From Coprococcus comes ATCC 27758 (GTDB taxonomy: Bacteria; Bacillota; Clostridia; Lachnospirales; Lachnospiraceae), in assembly GCF_025149785.1 (NCBI RefSeq), contig NZ_CP102277.1, positions 1,302,001 through 1,366,000 of the forward strand: a stretch of 64,000 bases of DNA. Reading direction: 5' to 3'. The first letter of the stretch is position 1, and the number at the start of each line of letters is the position of its first letter. The notes beneath the pieces were generated by a model. It saw nothing but the letters and a program-made list of their open reading frames with translations, searched no databases and had not been told where the DNA came from. A program made the translations under genes and the position numbers. This document shows positions 35,720 to 45,050 of this stretch, in pieces.

Positions 35720-36382
35720 ATGTCGATTAAAGAACGAGAAGAGTTTTTATTTCAAAAATTAAGAGAAAAAGATGCCAGTATTGTAGCCGATGGAGTGATC
35801 TGCGAGCAGGTATTTTTAAATGCCAGATATAAGATCGTATATATCTTAAAAGAAGTAAATGGCGGAAAAAGCTGGGACCTGCGGGATTTTGTTTATGAGG
35901 GTGGAAGACCACAGACATGGGATAATATTGCACGCTGGACGGAAGGAATTCTGTCCTGGGAAAAAGAATTTCCGTGGTCTGAGATGGAGACGGACAATGA
36001 ACAGAGACGCTTGAGGGAGTTGAAGAAAATAGCAGCGGTCAATTTGAAGAAAACTTCTGGTGGACATACTTCAAATAATGGTGAAATTTACAGGGCAGCA
36101 GTTGATCATCATGACATTATCAAGGAGCAGATTGATTTGTATAAAGCAGACTTTATTATTTGCTGTGGCACGGAGTATGCTTTTATGGATGCATGTTATA
36201 AGGACAGAGAAGTTGACTGGAAAATGACTTCAAGGGGAATCTGGTATTTCAGAGATGGCAAATCTGTTGTCATCTCATTTTCGCATCCGGAAGCAAGAGT
36301 GAAAGATGCGTATTTGTTTTATGCACTGACGGATGCGGTGAAGGAGATTATGCGTTGTGAAAAGTTTGAAGAACAACTATAA
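35720..36382 (+). CDS. Uncharacterised conserved protein
   Basis: A 220-residue protein without a motif I can assign with certainty. Visible: KIVYILKEVNGGKSWDLRDF in the first third, a central lysine-rich LKKIAAVNLKKTSGG, then DFIICCGTEYAF and SFSHPEAR. The strand-then-IICCGT and late HPEAR pattern faintly recalls uracil-DNA-glycosylase-like folds, but I do not claim this. It lies 30 bases upstream of the GH25 gene region, in the same direction. Confidence 0.6.
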   Translation: MSIKEREEFLFQKLREKDASIVADGVICEQVFLNARYKIVYILKEVNGGKSWDLRDFVYEGGRPQTWDNIARWTEGILSWEKEFPWSEMETDNEQRRLRELKKIAAVNLKKTSGGHTSNNGEIYRAAVDHHDIIKEQIDLYKADFIICCGTEYAFMDACYKDREVDWKMTSRGIWYFRDGKSVVISFSHPEARVKDAYLFYALTDAVKEIMRCEKFEEQL

Positions 36383-36468
36383 GGAGTATAAGAAAAAAGA
36401 AAAAGCCTTTTGTGGCGGTTTGGTGTGATAAAAGTGCCGGAAAATACAGTGAAGAAAATGGAGATCAG

Positions 36469-37332
36469 ATGAGAAGAGGAAAATGGATTATTTTCGGAAT
36501 GTTAGTAGCTTTGCTTGCAGGATGTTCTGGAAAGAAAACAGCAGAAACTTCTGCGGATGCAAAAAATGCGGAAAGTACAGATGAGAAAAATACGCTTGAT
36601 TTTGTAGATGCACACGGAGAGCATTATACGGTAGAAATCAATGAAGCAGTTGCGAAGAATCCGTATGATAAAGCACTTTTTGTAAAAAATGAAAATAAGA
36701 TGAGTTATGAGGATAAGAAATATACTTCAAGGCTGGGCGTAGATGTATCTGTTTTTCAGGGAGATATTGACTGGGAGCAGGTGAAAGCAGCAGGCTATGA
36801 GTTCGCAATTTTGCGGATCGGATATCGTGGCTATGGTGAAGAAGGTACGTTAAATGCAGACGAGAAGTTTGAACAGAATCTGGAAAATGCCCGAAAAGCT
36901 GGAATAGATGTGGGTGTTTATTTTTTCTCGCAGGCGGTAAATGAAGAAGAGGCAAAGGAAGAGGCTGATTTTGTTCTGGAACATTTGAAAGGGCAGGAGC
37001 TTCAGATGCCGGTTGTGTACGATCCAGAGCATATTCTGGAAGACGAAGCACGGACGGATGGTGTAACGGGAGAACAATTTACCCAAAATGCGAAGGTATT
37101 TTGTAAAGAAATAGAAAAAGCCGGTTATGATGCCATGATTTACAGCAATATGCTGTGGGAAGCGTATGAACTGGATCTGGAAAAGCTGTTGGATTATCCG
37201 GTCTGGTATGCAGATTATGAAGAACTTCCGCAGACGCCGTATAGGTTCAGTATGTGGCAGTATTCCAGTACAGGAAGCGTGCCGGGGATTGAAGGAAATG
37301 TGGATCTGAATATCCAACTGCTTAAAAAATAA
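36469..37332 (+). CDS. GH25 family lysozyme, lipoprotein
   Basis: A 287-residue secreted muramidase. MRRGKWIIFGMLVALLAGC is a lipoprotein signal with the lipobox ending at Cys19; an Ala/Thr/Glu-rich linker follows. The GH25 barrel begins GVDVSVFQGDIDWEQVKAAG (catalytic-type Asp), contains FAILRIGYRGYG, GVYFFSQAVNEEEAKEEADF, the acidic pair in VVYDPEHI, and ends FSMWQYSSTG...VDLN. It cleaves peptidoglycan beta-1,4 links, probably for wall remodelling at the outer membrane face. ATG 36469 is chosen over the upstream GTG 36412 because GGAG at 36460-36463 and the signal peptide fit. Confidence 0.9.
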   Translation: MRRGKWIIFGMLVALLAGCSGKKTAETSADAKNAESTDEKNTLDFVDAHGEHYTVEINEAVAKNPYDKALFVKNENKMSYEDKKYTSRLGVDVSVFQGDIDWEQVKAAGYEFAILRIGYRGYGEEGTLNADEKFEQNLENARKAGIDVGVYFFSQAVNEEEAKEEADFVLEHLKGQELQMPVVYDPEHILEDEARTDGVTGEQFTQNAKVFCKEIEKAGYDAMIYSNMLWEAYELDLEKLLDYPVWYADYEELPQTPYRFSMWQYSSTGSVPGIEGNVDLNIQLLKK

Positions 37333-37351
37333 AAAATTTATAGTTGTAATC

Positions 37352-37400
37352 TTGTGGTCGGCGAAAAAATATAGTATAATCGAAAAAAGAACATATGTTC
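37352..37400 (+). promoter_or_regulatory. LexA (SOS) box and promoter of the Y-family polymerase
   Basis: TTGTGG (37352-37357), 17 bases, TATAAT (37375-37380) form the promoter. GAACATATGTTC at 37389-37400 is a perfect palindrome matching the Firmicutes LexA operator (CGAAC-N4-GTTCG type), placed where bound repressor would block transcription. Confidence 0.85.
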
Positions 37401-37427
37401 TCTTGAAAATGTTAGGAGGTGCGGCGA

Positions 37428-38945
37428 ATGCCGGAGCAGACACGCAGTTATGTAGCAATTGATCTGAAATCTTTCTATGCTTCGGTGGAGTGCAAGGAAC
37501 GGAATTTGGATCCGCTTACGACGAATCTGGTTGTAGCCGATCCGGAGAGGACAACGAAGACGATCTGTCTTGCTGTTTCTCCTGCGCTGAAAGCATATGG
37601 AATTCCGGGAAGGGCAAGACTTTTTGAGGTTGTCCGGAAGGTGAAGGAGATCAACGACGAGCGAAAGCGGAAAAATGGAGGACATGAATTTACCGGGCAA
37701 TCCTGTGACACCGGGGAATTAAAGGCAGACCGAAGCTTTGCACTGGATTATATCACGGCGGTTCCGAGGATGGCACTCTATATGAAGTACAGCACCCGGA
37801 TTTATGACATTTACCTGAAGTATGTTGCACCGGAAGACATACATGTCTATTCAATCGATGAGGTTTTTATGGATGTTACCGATTATCTGCATACTTACCG
37901 GCTGACACCGGAAGAACTTGCAGGAAAGATAATGCGGGAAATCTATGAGCAGACCGGGATTACGGCGACAGCTGGAATTGGTACGAATCTGTATCTGGCG
38001 AAGATTGCGATGGATATCATGGCAAAGCATAGCGAACCGGATGAGAATGGTTTCCGGTTTGCAAGTCTGGATGAGATGAGTTATCGCAGATCTTTGTGGA
38101 ATCACAGACCGCTTACGGATTTTTGGCGTGTGGGAAGAGGCTATGCGAAAAAGCTGGAACAATGTGGATTGTATACCATGGGAGATATTGCCAGATGCTC
38201 GGTTGGAAAAGAGAATGAATTTTATAACGAAGAGCTTTTGTATAAAATGTTCGGTGTGAATGCAGAACTTCTGATCGATCATGCCTGGGGGTGGGAACCG
38301 TGTACGATTGCAGATGTAAAAGCGTATCAGCCGGAGCATAACAGTGTTGGTGCAGGACAAGTACTACATTGCCCGTATGATGCCCAAAAGGCGAAAATTG
38401 TGGTTAAAGAGATGCTGGACCTTTTGACGCTTGATCTTGTAGAAAAGCATCTGGTTACGGATCAGATCGTGCTGACTGTCGGATATGATATCGAGAATCT
38501 GACAAGTGGAAAAGGTTATACAGGGGAGGTGACAGTGGACCGGTATGGAAGAAAGATTCCAAAGCATGCACATGGAACAGCGAATCTACGAGAGTATACA
38601 GCTTCTGCGAGAATGATAACGGATGCAGTGATGGAACTGTATGACCGGATTGTGAATCCGCATTTAATGGTGCGGCGGATTTCGATGGCAGCGAATCACG
38701 TATTGGATGAAAAGAAAGCGGCAGATAAGACAGAATTTCGGCAACTGGATCTGTTTACTGATTTTACCGGAGGCAATGAAAAGAAGCAGCAGGATGAGAA
38801 GCTTGAACGGGAGAAGAAGATGCAGGAGGCAGTGCTTTCGATTAAGAAGAAGTATGGGAAGAATGCAATTCTGAAGGGACTTAATTTTCAGGAAGGAGCC
38901 ACTACCAAAGCGCGGAATGAGCAGATCGGAGGGCATAAGGCATGA
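37428..38945 (+). CDS. Y-family DNA polymerase (UmuC/DinB-like)
   Basis: A 505-residue translesion polymerase of the UvrX/YqjW-like group. The palm motifs are YVAIDLKSFYASVEC (catalytic Asp12) and VYSIDEVFMDVTDYL (Asp-Glu near 144-145). TATAGIGTNLYLAKIAMDI is the finger/helix block and FWRVGRGYAKKLEQCGLYT is the thumb HhH-like element. It copies damaged DNA under SOS control. AGGAGG (37414-37419) sets ATG 37428 over the GTG 37419. The 3' end overlaps the YolD gene by 4 bases. Confidence 0.92.
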   Translation: MPEQTRSYVAIDLKSFYASVECKERNLDPLTTNLVVADPERTTKTICLAVSPALKAYGIPGRARLFEVVRKVKEINDERKRKNGGHEFTGQSCDTGELKADRSFALDYITAVPRMALYMKYSTRIYDIYLKYVAPEDIHVYSIDEVFMDVTDYLHTYRLTPEELAGKIMREIYEQTGITATAGIGTNLYLAKIAMDIMAKHSEPDENGFRFASLDEMSYRRSLWNHRPLTDFWRVGRGYAKKLEQCGLYTMGDIARCSVGKENEFYNEELLYKMFGVNAELLIDHAWGWEPCTIADVKAYQPEHNSVGAGQVLHCPYDAQKAKIVVKEMLDLLTLDLVEKHLVTDQIVLTVGYDIENLTSGKGYTGEVTVDRYGRKIPKHAHGTANLREYTASARMITDAVMELYDRIVNPHLMVRRISMAANHVLDEKKAADKTEFRQLDLFTDFTGGNEKKQQDEKLEREKKMQEAVLSIKKKYGKNAILKGLNFQEGATTKARNEQIGGHKA

Positions 38946-39361
38946 CAGGATATGAGGATATCATTCATTTAGCGCATCATGTATCGGTCAGACATCCGCA
39001 GATGTCAAGGGAGGACAGAGCGGCGCAGTTTGCCCCGTTTGCAGCGCTGACCGGACATAAAGATGCAATCAGGGAGACCGAAAGACTGACCGAGCGGAAA
39101 CGCAGACTTAGTGAGGATTGCAGACAGATACTGGATCTGTATTTACGGGAAGTATGCCAGAGTCAGGAACCACGGGAAGTGGATTTTGAATATTTTGTAC
39201 CGGATCAGAAAAAGGAAGGTGGCTCCTATCAGAAAAAGTCCGGATGTATCCGGAGGATTGACACTTATCTGAATGAAATCGTATTACAGAGTGGAGACCG
39301 GATTCCGCTTGATGAAATCGTAGACATTGATGGAGTGATTGCCGCAGCTGACGAAGTGTGA
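38942..39361 (+). CDS. YolD-like protein
   Basis: A 139-residue protein with the YolD-like start: REDRAAQFAPFAALTGHKDA and a C-terminal IRRIDTYLNEIVLQSGDRIP. Such proteins are regular partners of UvrX/UmuC-like polymerases in Firmicutes and are thought to play a UmuD-like accessory part. It is coupled to the polymerase by an ATGA overlap, so it shares the LexA control. Confidence 0.85.
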   Translation: MTGYEDIIHLAHHVSVRHPQMSREDRAAQFAPFAALTGHKDAIRETERLTERKRRLSEDCRQILDLYLREVCQSQEPREVDFEYFVPDQKKEGGSYQKKSGCIRRIDTYLNEIVLQSGDRIPLDEIVDIDGVIAAADEV

Positions 39362-39443
39362 TAGAATAAATTTTATAATTTCATGGACAAATGCCCATAA
39401 ATTCAGAAAAGATACAGAAAACCAGGCAGGGAGAATGGAAAGA

Positions 39444-40481
39444 ATGAAACCAGTTTACGAAAGATTCATCGAAAATCCGGATTTTACGAAACCGGATTTT
39501 GTCGAATTGATAAAATGCGCAGAAGATCCGGAGGCAGTCCGGAGATTGAAAGAGGAAGCAGTCCGTATCCGGGAGATTTATTACGGGAAAAAGGTATTTA
39601 CCAGAGGGCTGATCGAATATACCAATTATTGTAAGAATGACTGCTATTATTGCGGAATCCGTAAGAGTAATACGAATGCAAAGCGCTACCGTCTGACAGA
39701 GGATGAGATCATGGCATGCTGTGAGAATGGGTATGAGCTTGGATTCCGGACGTTTGTGCTACAGGGCGGAGAAGATGCTTATTATACGGATGACCGGATG
39801 GTAGCGATTATTAAAAAAATCAAGGAGGCATATCCGGAATGTGCGCTGACGCTGTCGATTGGTGAGAAGTCTTATGAGAGTTATAAAAGATTCCGGGAAG
39901 CCGGAGCGGATCGTTACCTGCTTCGCCATGAAACGGCGAATGAGGAGCATTACCGGAAGCTACATCCGGAGAAAATGAGTCTCGCAGTCCGGAAGAATTG
40001 TCTGTATGATCTGAAGAAGCTTGGTTATCAGGTGGGGGCTGGCATGATGGTTGGTTCACCTTATCAGACGACAGAAGATCTGGCAGAAGACCTGGTATTC
40101 TTGAAAGAATTGCAGCCGGAGATGGTGGGAATCGGACCGTTTATCCCACATCATGATACGCAGTTTGCAAAAGAACCGGCAGGAAGTGTGGAGATGACAC
40201 TGTTTTTGCTCGCTGTGATCCGAATCCTGCTGCCGAAGGTACTTCTTCCGGCAACGACAGCACTTGGTACGATGGATCCGCTTGGAAGAGAGAAAGGGCT
40301 GCAGGCAGGAGCCAATGTCGTGATGCCGAACCTTTCTCCGGTGAAGAACCGGAAGCAGTATGAGCTTTATGACAACAAGATCTGTACCGGTGAAGAGGCA
40401 GCAGAATGTCGCGGATGTATGGGGAGACGAGTAGCAAGTGTCGGATATGAGCTGGTGACAGAGCGTGGGGATGCAGTGTAG
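39444..40481 (+). CDS. hydE: [FeFe] hydrogenase H-cluster radical SAM maturase HydE
   Basis: A 345-residue radical SAM protein. The cluster motif CxxxCxxC is in EYTNYCKNDCYYCGIRKSN. RTFVLQGGEDAYYTD, YLLRHETANEEHYRKLHP and IGPFIPHHDTQFAKE are HydE signatures. A C-terminal CRGCMGRR may hold a second cluster. HydE takes part in building the CO/CN/dithiomethylamine diiron site with HydF and HydG, which are not in this window. ATG 39444 is favoured over 39435 because GGGAG (39429-39433) would lie too close to the latter. It is a single gene with its own short leader. Relevance: its host makes an H-cluster, while the operon at 54.7 kb carries a TM1266 protein of the same system. Confidence 0.92.
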   Translation: MKPVYERFIENPDFTKPDFVELIKCAEDPEAVRRLKEEAVRIREIYYGKKVFTRGLIEYTNYCKNDCYYCGIRKSNTNAKRYRLTEDEIMACCENGYELGFRTFVLQGGEDAYYTDDRMVAIIKKIKEAYPECALTLSIGEKSYESYKRFREAGADRYLLRHETANEEHYRKLHPEKMSLAVRKNCLYDLKKLGYQVGAGMMVGSPYQTTEDLAEDLVFLKELQPEMVGIGPFIPHHDTQFAKEPAGSVEMTLFLLAVIRILLPKVLLPATTALGTMDPLGREKGLQAGANVVMPNLSPVKNRKQYELYDNKICTGEEAAECRGCMGRRVASVGYELVTERGDAV

Positions 40482-40689
40482 AATCGAACGGATTTTCTGT
40501 AAAAAATCACTAAAATCCTGTTTCTGATTTTAAACAGATATTACAAAGAAGAAAATTTATTTTGAATAATTAAAAGGAATTCGGAGAAAGAAAACATTTT
40601 TCGATACATTTCGGTGGATTTCGCAAGCTGTCAAACCGGTATTTTTAGTAGCAAAAGAATCTCCCTTTTTACCACTAGGAAAGTACACC

Positions 40690-40925
40690 GCAGATATGCT
40701 ACTATATAGAAGTCGACAATACTTATACGCGTAAGAATAGGAGGAACTTGATTTAGCCGTTTCTAATAAAAGACCGCAAGCCTTTCTTGTAACATGCGGT
40801 ATCAGAAGTAGAATATTTTATTTTGAAGCATATGGAAATTGTATATAGATAACCATATATACAAACCGGACACCGGGGAATGGAACCGTAAAAGGTTTCG
40901 TTCCCCGGTGTTTGGTTGGAGAATG
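40690..40925 (+). other. Gene-free region 40482-41147 with a possible small structured RNA
   Basis: No gene is seen in the 666 bases between hydE and the DUF512 gene. Around 40690-40910 there are several hairpins: ACCGCA...TGCGGT, a GTATATA/TATATAC stem and, last, a long GC-rich stem (ACACCGGGGAA...TTCCCCGGTGT, 40870-40912) that looks like a terminator without a long T run. A -10-like TATGCTACTATAT precedes. A transcript of roughly 200 bases is possible; I do not recognise a family. A 13-bp sequence GTTTCAGGCTTCT is tandemly repeated at 40959-40984. Confidence 0.35.
40870..40912 (+). terminator. Strong GC-rich hairpin, possible terminator
   Basis: ACACCGGGGAATGGAACC pairs with GGTTTCGTTCCCCGGTGT over 16 or more positions, loop GTAAAA, followed by TTTGGTTGG. 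The T tail is weak. Confidence 0.6.
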
Positions 40926-41147
40926 AAAGGTATCGTTTGAATTTATGGGTGAATTTTTGTTTCAGGCTTCTGTTTCAGGCTTCTGAATTTTATCCCTACC
41001 GAAATTTACAGTTTTATGGTATGATGAAAAAGTATGTAATCATTGCAGAAAAAGTCGTTTATGATAAAAATATGAGGATTACATGAAAGAGGAAGCTAGC
41101 CTGGAAAAGGTCTTGTTTCCGATTCCGAATTTTGGGAGGAATATAAT

Positions 41148-42578
41148 TTGAGTAAGAAAAATGAGTATCAGGGACATCTGATCCGTGAGGTTTACCCGGA
41201 TTCAATTGCCGAGGCGATGGAGATCGAGCCGGGAGATGTCCTTCTACGAATAAACAACCAGAAAATAGAGGACGTTTTTGATTATCGTTACATGATCAAG
41301 GATGAGTATGTAGAAGTGCTGATCCGCAAGCCGGACGGGGAAGAATGGCTTCTGGAGATCGAGAAAGAGTATGATGATGACCTTGGCGTAGAATTTGAAA
41401 ATGGTCTGATGAGCGACTACCGTTCCTGCAGCAACAAGTGTATTTTCTGTTTTATCGACCAGATGCCGCCGGGAATGCGTGAGACCTTGTATTTTAAAGA
41501 TGATGATTCCCGTCTGTCTTTCCTGCAGGGCAATTATATTACCCTGACGAATATGAAGCAGAAAGATGTGGACCGTATTATCGAGATGCAGCTTGCGCCG
41601 ATCAATATTTCTGTGCAGACAACGAACCCGGAGCTGCGCTGCAAGATGCTCCACAATCGTTTCGCCGGAGAAAAGCTGAAATTCCTGGATGATCTGTATG
41701 CCGGACATGTGGAGATGAATGGGCAGATCGTACTGTGCAAGGGAGTTAATGATAAGGATGAGCTGAAGCGTTCTATCGAAGATCTGATGAAGTATCTGCC
41801 GTTTATGAGGAGTGTGTCAGTGGTTCCGGCAGGACTTTCCAAGTACAGGGAGGGACTTTATCCACTGGAGCTTTTTGATAAAGAAGAAGCGGAAGAGGTC
41901 ATTGATCTGATCGAGAGCTATCAGAAGAAGGCGTATGACGAGTTTGGACTTCATTTTATCCATGCAAGTGACGAGTGGTATATTCTTGCAGAGCGGGATT
42001 TCCCAGAGGAAGGACGTTATGACGGATATATCCAGCTGGAAAATGGTGTTGGCATGATGCGGCTTTTACGGGATGAATTTTACCATGCCTTTGAAGAGCT
42101 TCAGAAAAGTGAAGAATATCCAAAGTTAAAAGAAGGGATCGCACGGACATTTACCATTGCGACTGCAAAGCTTGCGTATCCGACAATTCAGGAATTTGCA
42201 GACAGGATCACGGAAGCATTCCCAAAAGTAAAGATCACGGTTGCCTGCATCCGGAATGATTTCTTTGGTGAGACGATCACTGTATCCGGTCTGATTACCG
42301 GACAGGATCTGGTGGCACAGTTAAAAGAGAGAAAAGAAGCAGGAGAGGATCTGGGAGATACTCTGCAGATTCCGATCAATATGCTGCGAAGCGGAGAAGA
42401 GGTCTTTCTGGATGATCTGACGGTGCAGGACGTGGAAGCGGCACTTGGCATGACGGTGAAGGCAGTGGAGTCCGGTGGTAAGGATTTTCTTGACGCGGCA
42501 CTGAATTTGGATTATCATACAGAACGAAACAATGAGAATTTTGTATACATCAAAGCATACGATAGGGAGGATGAGTAA
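41148..42578 (+). CDS. DUF512 family protein (PDZ plus radical SAM-like)
   Basis: A 476-residue protein. An N-terminal PDZ domain (about 1-75; EVYPDSIAEAMEIEPGDVLL) is followed by SCSNKCIFCFIDQMPPGMR, a CxxxCxxC cluster site, and SRLSFLQGNYITLTN. DUF512 follows in the C-terminal half (FHASD-like HFIHASDEWYILAERDFPEE and IPINMLRSGEEVFLDDLT). It is widely kept in Clostridia, role unknown (often next to the GTPase der). The start is TTG 41148, with GGAGGA seven bases upstream (41135-41140) and no better ATG. Confidence 0.9.
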   Translation: MSKKNEYQGHLIREVYPDSIAEAMEIEPGDVLLRINNQKIEDVFDYRYMIKDEYVEVLIRKPDGEEWLLEIEKEYDDDLGVEFENGLMSDYRSCSNKCIFCFIDQMPPGMRETLYFKDDDSRLSFLQGNYITLTNMKQKDVDRIIEMQLAPINISVQTTNPELRCKMLHNRFAGEKLKFLDDLYAGHVEMNGQIVLCKGVNDKDELKRSIEDLMKYLPFMRSVSVVPAGLSKYREGLYPLELFDKEEAEEVIDLIESYQKKAYDEFGLHFIHASDEWYILAERDFPEEGRYDGYIQLENGVGMMRLLRDEFYHAFEELQKSEEYPKLKEGIARTFTIATAKLAYPTIQEFADRITEAFPKVKITVACIRNDFFGETITVSGLITGQDLVAQLKERKEAGEDLGDTLQIPINMLRSGEEVFLDDLTVQDVEAALGMTVKAVESGGKDFLDAALNLDYHTERNNENFVYIKAYDREDE

Positions 42579-42579
42579 C

Positions 42580-43254
42580 TTGAAATTTTCAAAACAGATG
42601 TCAGAATCAATTAAACTTGGTGTGATCCTTGCGATTGCCGGTGGATTTATGGATGCCTATTCCTATATGTGCAGAGGAAAAGTATTTGCCAATGCACAAA
42701 CCGGAAATATTCTGCTTCTTGGAATCAATATTTCAGAGAGAAACTGGCATATGGCACTCCACTATCTGGTTCCGGTGCTGGCATTTGCCATTGGAATCGC
42801 CCTTGCGGATCTGGTGAAAATACGGACGAAAGATCTGACACTTCTGCACTGGAGACAGATTTCGGTATTCTGTGAGGCAGTGATCCTGCTGAGTGTCAGC
42901 TTTATCCCACAGGATTTTAATCTGGTGGCGAATGCACTCACGTCCCTTGCGTGTGGGATTCAGGTGGAAAGCTTCCGCAAAATCCATGGAAACGGAATTG
43001 CAACCACCATGTGCATCGGAAACTTACGAAGTGCGACCCAGCATATGTGCAGTTATGCGAACACGAAAGATAAAGAATATATCAAGAAAGGACTTTTGTA
43101 CTATGGAATCATCTTCTTCTTTGTGATCGGTGCAATTATCGGAAATGCCTGTGTGGAAATGTTTGCTGAAAAGGCACTTCTGATCGCTTCTGCAATTCTG
43201 GCAGTTGCTTTTGTGATGATGTTTGTTGATGGAGAAAAAGAACAATGCAAATAA
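42580..43254 (+). CDS. YoaK family (DUF1275) membrane protein
   Basis: A 224-residue protein with six hydrophobic segments. GVILAIAGGFMDAYSYMCRG is the DUF1275 signature, followed by NAQTGNILLLGINI and MCIGNLRSATQHM. The family is of unknown transport function. I choose TTG 42580 (AGGGAGG at 42564-42570, nine bases upstream). ATG 42571 directly abuts that site and would overlap the previous gene. Confidence 0.82.
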   Translation: MKFSKQMSESIKLGVILAIAGGFMDAYSYMCRGKVFANAQTGNILLLGINISERNWHMALHYLVPVLAFAIGIALADLVKIRTKDLTLLHWRQISVFCEAVILLSVSFIPQDFNLVANALTSLACGIQVESFRKIHGNGIATTMCIGNLRSATQHMCSYANTKDKEYIKKGLLYYGIIFFFVIGAIIGNACVEMFAEKALLIASAILAVAFVMMFVDGEKEQCK

Positions 43255-43919
43255 AGCAGATCGCGTATATAAGATCTGATTTTGTGGAGAAATTCGGGAT
43301 TCCGCGACAGAGTAATCTTGCGGATACCCGGGCAGAAATCCATTTTCTGCCGGAATATCAGAATGCGGATGCACTGCGGGAAATCGAGGCGTATGATTAT
43401 CTGTGGCTGATCTGGGAATTTTCGGAATCTATCCGGGATACCTGGAGCCCGACGGTACGTCCACCGCGGCTTGGTGGTAACAGACGGGTGGGAGTTTTTG
43501 CCACCCGTTCTCCATTTCGCCCGAATCCGATCGGACTTTCTTCCGTAAAGCTTACTGGGGTGGAATTCCGGGAAAAAGAAGGTCCGGTGCTGATCGTGGA
43601 AGGTGCGGATCTTCTGGATATGACGCCGATCTACGATATCAAGCCCTACCTTCCATACGTGGATAGCCACCCGGAGGCAAAAGGCGGTTTCGCGGAAGAA
43701 AAGAAAGATTATAAATTGGATGTGAATTTCCCGGAAATGTATTTGGAACAGATTCCGGCTGAAAAAAGAGCAGCACTGATTCAGATCCTGGAGCAGGATC
43801 CGAGACCTTCTTATCAAAAGGATCCAGTCCGGATTTACGGCATGTCTTACGCGGGAATGGAAATTCATTTCCGAGTAGACAAAGAAACACTTTATGTGAC
43901 GGAGGTAGAAAGGTCATGA
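43245..43919 (+). CDS. trmO: tRNA (N6-threonylcarbamoyladenosine(37)-N6)-methyltransferase TrmO
   Basis: A 224-residue TrmO/YaeB protein. The first half has the SAM-dependent beta-barrel: EKFGIPRQSNLADTRAEIHF, YLWLIWEFSES, RPPRLGGNRRVGVFATRSPF and RPNPIGLSSVKL (the PNPIG motif is diagnostic). LLDMTPIYDIKPYLPY and DVNFPE are C-terminal conserved segments. It methylates t6A37 of tRNA-Thr. It overlaps both neighbours (10 and 4 bases), pointing to one operon with YoaK and the dihydrouridine synthase. Confidence 0.92.
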   Translation: MQIKQIAYIRSDFVEKFGIPRQSNLADTRAEIHFLPEYQNADALREIEAYDYLWLIWEFSESIRDTWSPTVRPPRLGGNRRVGVFATRSPFRPNPIGLSSVKLTGVEFREKEGPVLIVEGADLLDMTPIYDIKPYLPYVDSHPEAKGGFAEEKKDYKLDVNFPEMYLEQIPAEKRAALIQILEQDPRPSYQKDPVRIYGMSYAGMEIHFRVDKETLYVTEVERS

Positions 43920-44851
43920 AAATCTATCTGGCGCCAATGGAGGGCATTACAGGTGAGGTATACCGCAGGGCGTATCACACCTTTTTTGAACCAATGGATA
44001 AATATTTTACACCATTTTTAAATCCAAACCCGAAAGGCAAATTCAGCAGACAGGAATGGAATGAGATCCTTCCGGAGAATAATGAGGGCATGTATACTGT
44101 TCCGCAGATCCTGACCAACCGCGCCGAGGATTTCATCCGCCTAGCCCGGCAGTTGAAAGAATTCGGATATGAAGAAGTCAATCTGAATCTCGGCTGCCCC
44201 TCCAAAACAGTCGTCAACCGGAAAAGGGGATCCGGTTTTTTGTTTTATCCCGATGAACTGAATCATTTCCTTGCCGAAGTTTTCGATCAACTCGATATGA
44301 AAATCTCTATCAAAACAAGAAGCGGTAAATATGATCAGGAAGAGTTCGAAGAGCTTCTGGATATCTATAACCAATATCCTCTGGAAGAACTGATCCTTCA
44401 CCCAAGAGTCCAGCAGGATTACTACAAAAACAAACCCGACTGGATCACTTTTGCCTACGCCTGCCGGAACAGCATAAATCCTCTGGTCTACAATGGAGAC
44501 ATTTTTTGTGCGGAAGACTACAAAATTTTCCAGGAGAAATTTCCCGAAGCAGAATGCATCATGCTCGGAAGAGGAATTCTGATGAACCCATTTCTTCCGG
44601 CAGTTATAAAAGGGAAATCTACATTTGACACCAAGAAGATTGCTACATTCTGCGATCATCTTCTTGATGCCTATATCGAAAAATCTCCAGAAGAAAAAAA
44701 CGCAGTAGTCAAAATGAAAGAACTCTGGTGGTATCTTGGCAAAAACTTTAAAAACAGCGAAGAATATCTGACGCAAATCCGCAAAAGCCAGACCATCCGG
44801 GAATACCGGATGGCGGTTGAATGTTTATTGAAAGAGTGCCCATATGAATAA
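43916..44851 (+). CDS. tRNA-dihydrouridine synthase family protein
   Basis: A 311-residue FMN-dependent Dus enzyme. APMEGITGEVYRRAYH, VNLNLGCPSKTVVNRKRGSG (holding the catalytic Cys) and ISIKTRSGK are conserved; GRGILMNPFL ends the barrel. It reduces uridine in the tRNA D-loop. It is a Clostridia-type short Dus that may differ in the position it modifies. It starts in the trmO stop (ATGA). No clear terminator is visible in the 199 bases to the next gene. Confidence 0.9.
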   Translation: MKIYLAPMEGITGEVYRRAYHTFFEPMDKYFTPFLNPNPKGKFSRQEWNEILPENNEGMYTVPQILTNRAEDFIRLARQLKEFGYEEVNLNLGCPSKTVVNRKRGSGFLFYPDELNHFLAEVFDQLDMKISIKTRSGKYDQEEFEELLDIYNQYPLEELILHPRVQQDYYKNKPDWITFAYACRNSINPLVYNGDIFCAEDYKIFQEKFPEAECIMLGRGILMNPFLPAVIKGKSTFDTKKIATFCDHLLDAYIEKSPEEKNAVVKMKELWWYLGKNFKNSEEYLTQIRKSQTIREYRMAVECLLKECPYE

Positions 44852-45050
44852 AGCGTATCTTCAAGAAACACCTTCCACTTGGGACGCATCTTGCGACAAA
44901 ATCCCCCTATTTTCTAGTAAAATTGCATAAAACCACAGGCGTTAGCTTTGACTAAGATTCACAAAAATCTGAAAAACATTAGAATTTAAACTAATTTTCT
45001 GATAAAATAAAGAAGTAGAGATTCGGCAAGTTTAAGAAAGAAGGAAGAAA

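Noticed and set aside
40959-40984. 13-bp tandem duplication GTTTCAGGCTTCT
   Set aside because: A simple duplication in non-coding DNA without further structure; reported only within the region entry.
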